Shown one piece after another: positions 58,060 through 64,000 of a stretch of DNA of 64,000 bases. Positions within the stretch are counted from its first letter, which is position 1. Each line of letters begins with the position of its first letter. Source of the DNA: Anas platyrhynchos (lineage: Eukaryota; Chordata; Aves; Anseriformes; Anatidae); contig NC_092602.1 of NCBI RefSeq assembly GCF_047663525.1, positions 3,417,501-3,481,500 of the forward strand. Direction: 5' to 3'. The notes beneath the pieces were generated by a model. It worked only from the letters and a program-made list of their open reading frames with translations. It made no database searches and was not told the DNA's origin. The position numbers and the translations under genes are program-made.

Positions 58060-61000
58060 CTAAAAAATTAAGATCATAAATACAAGTTACATTTAATTGA
58101 GGTTTAGTGTGCATGTGCACAGCCAGTTCAAGTTTCCTTTCCTAGATTTAAGAACGCGTGCAGTGCAGTCACCTGTCTACACAGTTTCACTTTCTGTATT
58201 TGTTCCGGCTCCTTTGTTCGTTTAAAAAAATAATCTACAAATCTTTTCAATATGCTCAAACTTACAAGTAGGTAGGAAAAAGTTTGCTACAAAGAATGCT
58301 ATGACACTCGTAAACTTACAGAAAAAAGGCCTTTTTAGTCTTCATCACACTACATTTTTAAGCACGACAAGAAATATCAAGAGGCAGAAGTGGCGAGACT
58401 ATTATGCTAATGATGTGTCTCTGTCAGAGAAGCACAATTAAAATTCATTTAGTTTATCTTGTAACAACAATTTAGTGATAAAAAGCTTGTAAGGAAAGCT
58501 TTTATTTCTTGCGTACCGTTTCATTAGGTAGTAATTCATTCATGGGAGAAATTTTGTTTTGCATAGTGGGAAGAACAAATGTTCCATATTGTAGTATGTT
58601 AGCTACACATTAAATAGGACACTAGCATCAGGTCACAGGCTCCTTCATGTGTAGGACAAGCAATATTAATTCCAAGAAGCTTTGCTAGGCAGCGTATAAA
58701 CTTCTGAAAAAGCCAAATGCTGTTCAAGACAGATGCGTTTTGCTCTCCTAAGGAAGCCCATTTGCCCTAGTCCTAAGAGAAAAACTGAATTTCACTCATT
58801 ACCTCAACTATTGCTTACATATTCCAAAATACACTTTAAGCAGAAATTCATTTCACTTGCTTTCCACACCACCACCACCCCCCATTGGTAACAAACCAGA
58901 AAACCAACAGAGCTGAACACATACTCTAAAGCAGATAAGAACACAAAAATATTTGCCATTTCCGACACATTCACAGAGGAAGCAGCATTCAGTCACTCAT
59001 CCTTCTCTACGCGTACACTGAGCCACAGCCAGCTGGTCGGTTGCACACACCACCTAGCACATTTGGCAGAACAGGTAATTCTTGTAGTAAATAAAGCCTC
59101 GGGCATTTAATTCTTGTTCTTCCTAGCTCTAGTATGCCTGATAATAGGGAGAGACCTCCTTTTAGTGGACCAACTCTCAGACGGTGGCATAACAGCTGGA
59201 GGAGTGGACGTACGGTACAGGGACAAGGGGAAGATGTACTTTTAAGCCTCAAAGACTGTTCTGTCCAGAAGAATACCAAAGCAACAAAATAATCAGTGGA
59301 ACTGCTACTAACCCAATGCCACCCCATTAAAGGCCATTTGCTATGTCAGAACTATACTCTGACCTTTTTTTGCCTAAGAAAAATAAGGCACTTGAGGTGA
59401 TCAGCCAAGTCGGCAGAACGGCCTACTTTGTAGTTTATTGGCACGGCAGATCTGAAGATAGCGAGCAGACAAGTTCCGTGTCAGCTCCTCCAGAGGACGT
59501 CACCTCCCACGAGTCCGTCTCCTGGAGCCCCGAATGGGTCAATAAAAGCGAGTAAGAGCAGACTGCTGGCTTTACCTTTCGGAAGCATTAAGCCCCCTAT
59601 CTCATGAAAGGGGTCTATAAATACATACGCACATCAAAATGGGAAGGATAAATCTAATTTTCCTCAGGCTAAAATACTGACAGCGATCATTTTGTTTAAA
59701 GGCTTGCAGCATTGTTCCCTGATTATAAACTGGTGGGAGGAGAAGGATGAAGCCTGAAAAATGAAGTTTGGGCTTCTCAATCCTTTTGGGGTTCGGAACT
59801 TCAGCCACTGCAGGTGAGTTTGTAAAGTGAGGGGAATTAGCACTGGTCACTCCTTCAAACTGGCGGCCCTGAAACACTTCACACTTGTAATTCTGCAGCT
59901 TTCATTTGGGAAGGAGCAGGCACTCTTCTGTACAGCACAAACACCTTTGCTCAACACAGTCAAACAAGAACATCTAAAATGTACAAAAAGAGTGACAGTT
60001 AGGTCATTGTTCAGCCTGCACATGGCTTTGCTCGAGCCATCTCTAGGAGGAGCTATGGCTAGAGCCCAGCTGAGAGGTAAGTACGTCCCTCTGTACAGAA
60101 TAGGGGGCATGGGAAAACAGAAGCTTGGAGCTGTTTACTTAAGTATTCTTTTGTTCTAGTTCCCTTTAAGATAACTTCTAGTCTAGTATTGCAATACGAG
60201 GCAAGGACTTCCTATGAAATTAAGACTCAAACCAAGGCTAGGAAAAATAACAGCACCACATAGAAACACACCTTGCCCAACCACTCTAAAATGGTGCCAC
60301 AACCTATCAAGTCTGTTTAAGGTCAAGTTTAACAGAACAATTACACTGAACACTTCATTTTTAACCCTTATAAACACAATGGCTTGTATATTTGAATCAG
60401 GGTGAGTTCTGAAAATCAGTCACAGAAGTAATTTGTTAATTGCTTGCTTCAAAGTTTCTGCGAGATGAGCAGCAATAAAAGCCAGCATAGCAATTCCTAG
60501 AATTCCAGAGTGCGTATGTTCAGCTCCGAACCCCCACTTTCCTACCAGAGCTGTCTTCATACGAGAAATCCCCCAGCTGTATTCCTCCCATGCTAACTCC
60601 TGGTTTAACAGTCTTAAAAATTAGCTTTGGCTGGACTGTTAGCAACCGTTAAGAGAAACAACAGCGATTGTTTACTTGTCTGTCAGACAGCTTGGACAAT
60701 GAAAGTTTGACTAACTAGTTTCATTTATTTTGTTTCTGGATGGTGGGAACAAAGCTGCATTGTTTGAAACTAGAACAAAAGGAATTCTGAACTTCTAGAA
60801 TTTTTACATTAAAAGCCCTGAATACTTGGCACCAGTTTTAGATTTTGTGAACCTTCCAAGTGCCACCGCGCTGCCACCCCCCCCTTTTCTCCCATGTAGT
60901 TTTAGATTAGTAAGGGAGAGAAGATGAAAAAAATACATAGGAAAAGCTGCATCTTGATAGCTTATTTTATTTTTTGTGACATACACTAGTCAAGCCTAAA

Positions 61001-63270
61001 ACGTTATCAGGCTGAAACAGCCCCATAATCTTGCAAGGTAGGAGGCTTCCTAGTTAACATAAGTGAAAACAACTTTATCAGGCTCTGCAGCTCAGCTTTG
61101 GCAATACTATATAAGGACCTGTTTGCCACATCTTAAAAAACTCCAAAAGAAAATATTTATAAAAAAAAAAGTTGTGAATATTACAAGCTGTTCCCTGAGC
61201 ATTTCACCAGTTGAAGAGCCATTCTGAGCATGCAGAATCTTGCAGACAAGGTTGTCTATGTTTAGTCAGGCTGTCCAGTGTCACAGAGCAAGAACCAACC
61301 TGTTAGATAAAAACTAAAAATATGGATTTATAAAATTTCAAATGGTAGTGTCCCAGCTATTCTTTGCATTAAAAAAGAATACAACCTGCTGCCATTTCGA
61401 AGAGGCCTATGAAAATATACCGAACATTTTTGTAAGGTACTATACTGCTGAAGAACAGGGCCTGAAACTTTGATAAAATGACAGTTTCCCTACCACTGTG
61501 CATTATGTAAATAATTCCTGATTTAAAGAAACAAAACCAGAATGCCATGTTTAATATTACGACATGTATCCATGCCAACCTGGCTCTCTCCCTCCCTCCA
61601 TTTTAGCTTTGTTAGAAAGACAGAAAACAAAAAAAAAAATCTAAAGCACACGGAGAGCAACCTGCTCTCCAGTTCCCCCAAGAAGAATAGGGTAGAATCT
61701 GAAACCATGAGAAGGTTTCATTCCTAAATCTGTCAGTTCCACATCGTGACACTGTATCGGTTAAGAACCTATAAAAGGCACTGAACTACAGTATCACAAC
61801 TTAGCCTGAAGTTAACATCCCAGTCAGCTAGGGAAGCTGTTACTAAACCCTTCAGACAGCCGGCCTCTGGCATGCCCAACCTGCAAACTCGGTTTTAATG
61901 CTCAGCCTGCAACACTACCACAGTTAAGCAACTAGTTCTCCTTTTATTAGGAGGAGCTTTCTGAGGAACACACGTCACTTAAGCTATGTTGGAAGCCATG
62001 TGAGGTATCATGCAAATCGTGATGCAGCACTGAAAGGCAGATGTGTACCCCGGCTGCCTGACCTGTGCACTAGCGGCAGCAAAAACATTTCACAATCCCA
62101 TGGCAGCCTCGCACAAGGGATGTGTGAGGGCTGTTAACCCCCAGTCCCACTCTATGGGATTCGGTGGATATCCACAGGGGTTTGGCTCATCCCAGCTTTA
62201 GACTCCAGAAAGTAGCCTGGGTAACAACAACAGCAACAAAAAACCTGAGCTCAAACCCAATCCCTTCTGCTCCTTTCCAGTCACTACCCAATCAAGGAGT
62301 ACAAGGCTAATTACTGAACTCACCCATGCTTCCACGCTTTAACCTCAGGACTACTGGCTAACGCTGCAGTTAAATGCACAAAGTTATCTTCAGATTTCTG
62401 TGAAAAGCAGCCCAGTCCTGTAAATACCCTGCCAGTTGTTCAAACACTGCTTCTCTCCCCAAAGAGAAACCCACGAGGACATGAGGCACAGCTCAGGATA
62501 TAGCACACCGTGGGATTCAGCTCTGCCCTAAAGCTCTCTCCCAACTGTCTTATGAATTTTACAGCAGGCAGGACGTACAGAACCAAGATGGGAAATCCAG
62601 CTTTTTTTTTTCCTTAATATTAGAAGGAAAAACAATGCAACGATTTGACGTGAAGTCAGCTTTCAGACTAGACACATAGAGGTTAAGTTAGCTGACAGGA
62701 AAGGTTTTTAAGAAATAAAAACCCAAAAGAGGTGATCACAGCACCCAAACACCAGAACCCTTCCTCAGTTTTGCCGTGAGAGTCAGTTCCAGGTGTAACC
62801 CAAGGCACAAGCTCCTAGAGCAGCTATCAACCTGTTCTGACACCAAAGAACTTGTCCGGACAGTAAGGCAAACTACCCACGTTTTTATTTTTAAAGACTA
62901 AGATCACATTAAAATAAAACAGCACACCAGCAAGAAAGAAAGATAACAGGAAAAAAAAATCTGAATGTCATGCTCTTACACAACTCCTACCGTAGTAAAT
63001 TATTTGCTTGACATCATCAAGTTCTTCCATTTAAGAAACTCGCAGAATATCCTGGTATTTTCACTCGCTACTTTAATCCAGACAATTTATGTACTTCAAA
63101 GGCAAACAGCCTATCGCCGAGTTAAGAATTAACTACAGGTTTTGTGTTTTTGTGTAAGAAATCGTCGTTTGCTCACGCTAATAACCTAACACGTTAATTT
63201 AAATGGTTTTTACGCGTAAGGTACTAACCTAATCTTTAGCATGCACCCAAGACCAACAACCACGCTGCAA
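58060..63270 (-). other. SBNO1: SBNO1 5' intron(s)
   Basis: The sequence between the CpG island at the right end and the acceptor TTTTTTAG just before the start codon is intronic for SBNO1. One or more untranslated exons could lie inside, but none can be fixed. There is no protein-like sequence; short frames such as 59343-59555 have no family resemblance. Confidence 0.55.
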
Positions 63271-64000
63271 GGACCTAGAGAAAGAGCTCCGTACTCCTCG
63301 TTTCTCCCCTCCAACAAAGCGCGGAACCCGGCCAGATAAAAATAACAGCGGGACGAACGGGAGGGAGCCCCGCAAGGCCTCCCCCCCGCACACACACACA
63401 CCTCAGGGCTCGGCAGGGACGCGGGGCCCGCTCCCCCTGGCAACCCGGGGGCGAGGCGCGGCGGCCCCGCAGGCGGCCGGGGGGAGCCGGGGGGGAGCCG
63501 CCGCCACGTGGGGCGGACAAAAACTTCCGGGTTGGGCCCGGAGCGGCTGCGTAACCCCGGTACCGGGGGGCGCTTCGGCTGCGGAACGCCGGTACCGGGA
63601 GCCGCCTGGCTGCGCGGCCCCCCCCGCACAACGAGGAGAAGGGGAAAGGGCGCTGGGTGCACCGCGAAGCACCGGGAATCCCCTCCGCGGGCAGCGCGGC
63701 GGCCCCGCAGCCCTGAGCCGAGCACAAAGGAGCCGGGGAAGCCGCGGCGGGGAGGCCGGGGGCTGAGGGGAGAGGCCGGGGGCCCAGGGGAGGCCGCCCG
63801 CCCCCGCTCCTCACAGCCCCGCGGGGCTCCCCGCCCGCCCGAGGCCCAGCCCGGCCCCCGCCCCGCTCCCAACCGCCCCCCGCCGAGGCCCGGCCCGCGC
63901 CCAGGCGCTGAGGCAGGCTCGGGGCCCGCCGCCACCCCCGGCCCCTTCCCCTCAGAGCCCCCCCAGGCCCGAGCTGAGGCGCTGAGGGAGCCCCGGGAGG
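63270..64000 (-). promoter_or_regulatory. SBNO1: CpG island, probable SBNO1 promoter and first exon
   Basis: GC content and CpG density rise abruptly from about 63290 and continue to the window edge. Motifs include a CACGTG E-box at 63505-63510 and an ETS/GABP site (CCGGAAGT on the minus strand, 63523-63530), typical of housekeeping promoters. A short CA run near 63389-63402 follows a possible minus-strand donor (CTGAG|GTGTGT). The transcription start and the first exon limits are unresolved. The island may continue beyond the window. Confidence 0.7.
63557..63598. repeat. Two copies of a 10-bp palindrome in the SBNO1 CpG island
   Basis: CCGGTACCGG occurs at 63557-63566 and again at 63589-63598, 32 bp apart start to start. 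Each copy is a perfect palindrome. It may be chance in GC-rich DNA or a duplicated protein-binding site. Confidence 0.6.

Noticed and set aside
63210..63935. 241-codon minus-strand open frame in the right-hand CpG island
   Set aside because: It is Gly/Ala/Pro/Arg-rich translation of GC-rich promoter DNA, and the other frames in the same place are equally open. It is explained by low stop-codon density.
1..64000. Prokaryote-type systems (CRISPR arrays, operons, prophage) or tRNA/rRNA genes
   Set aside because: No repeat-spacer arrays, cloverleaf-like sequences or dense co-directional frames were seen. The window is vertebrate nuclear DNA with intron-rich genes.

Overview
The window is vertebrate nuclear DNA, most likely from a bird. 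It has small conserved coding exons with GT-AG introns, CpG-island promoters, and decayed CR1 retroposons, the dominant bird and reptile LINE. Three protein-coding genes can be read exon by exon: MTRFR (C12orf65) on the plus strand, then CDK2AP1 and SBNO1 on the minus strand. Human 12q24.31 has the same neighbours, with MPHOSPH9 divergent from MTRFR; this suggests, but does not prove, that the left edge is the 5' end of MPHOSPH9. Species cannot be fixed from the sequence alone.

Layout. 1-490: no gene seen. 490-1610: CpG island and probable divergent promoter holding nine CCAAT boxes, five of them spaced about 41 bp apart. 1377-4075: MTRFR, two coding exons, 162 aa. 4076-5375: convergent intergenic gap. 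5375-20960: CDK2AP1 on the minus strand, four coding exons, 118 aa, with a 10.3 kb first intron containing a 5'-truncated CR1 and a candidate 51-nt in-frame extra exon. 19790-21075: CDK2AP1 CpG island with G-runs and a purine tract. 21076-28970: intergenic, no supportable gene. 28975-34952: probable long SBNO1 3' UTR. 34953-58057: SBNO1 coding region, 31 coding exons whose lengths sum to 4176 nt (1391 aa plus stop), close to the human 1393 aa. 58060-63270: SBNO1 5' intron(s). 63270-64000: CpG island of the SBNO1 promoter.

The genes do not form a pathway. MTRFR is a mitochondrial GGQ-type ribosome-rescue factor. CDK2AP1 is a small CDK2- and NuRD-associated nuclear regulator. SBNO1 is a large strawberry-notch family SF2 helicase-like nuclear protein. 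I found no mobile defence system, tRNA, rRNA or unknown gene cluster. The points worth following are at the RNA and promoter level: a textbook U12-type intron in the SBNO1 helicase core, a symmetric 42-nt candidate cassette exon in SBNO1, a symmetric 51-nt candidate exon in CDK2AP1, a triple Pumilio-site cluster in the SBNO1 3' UTR, and the phased CCAAT array.
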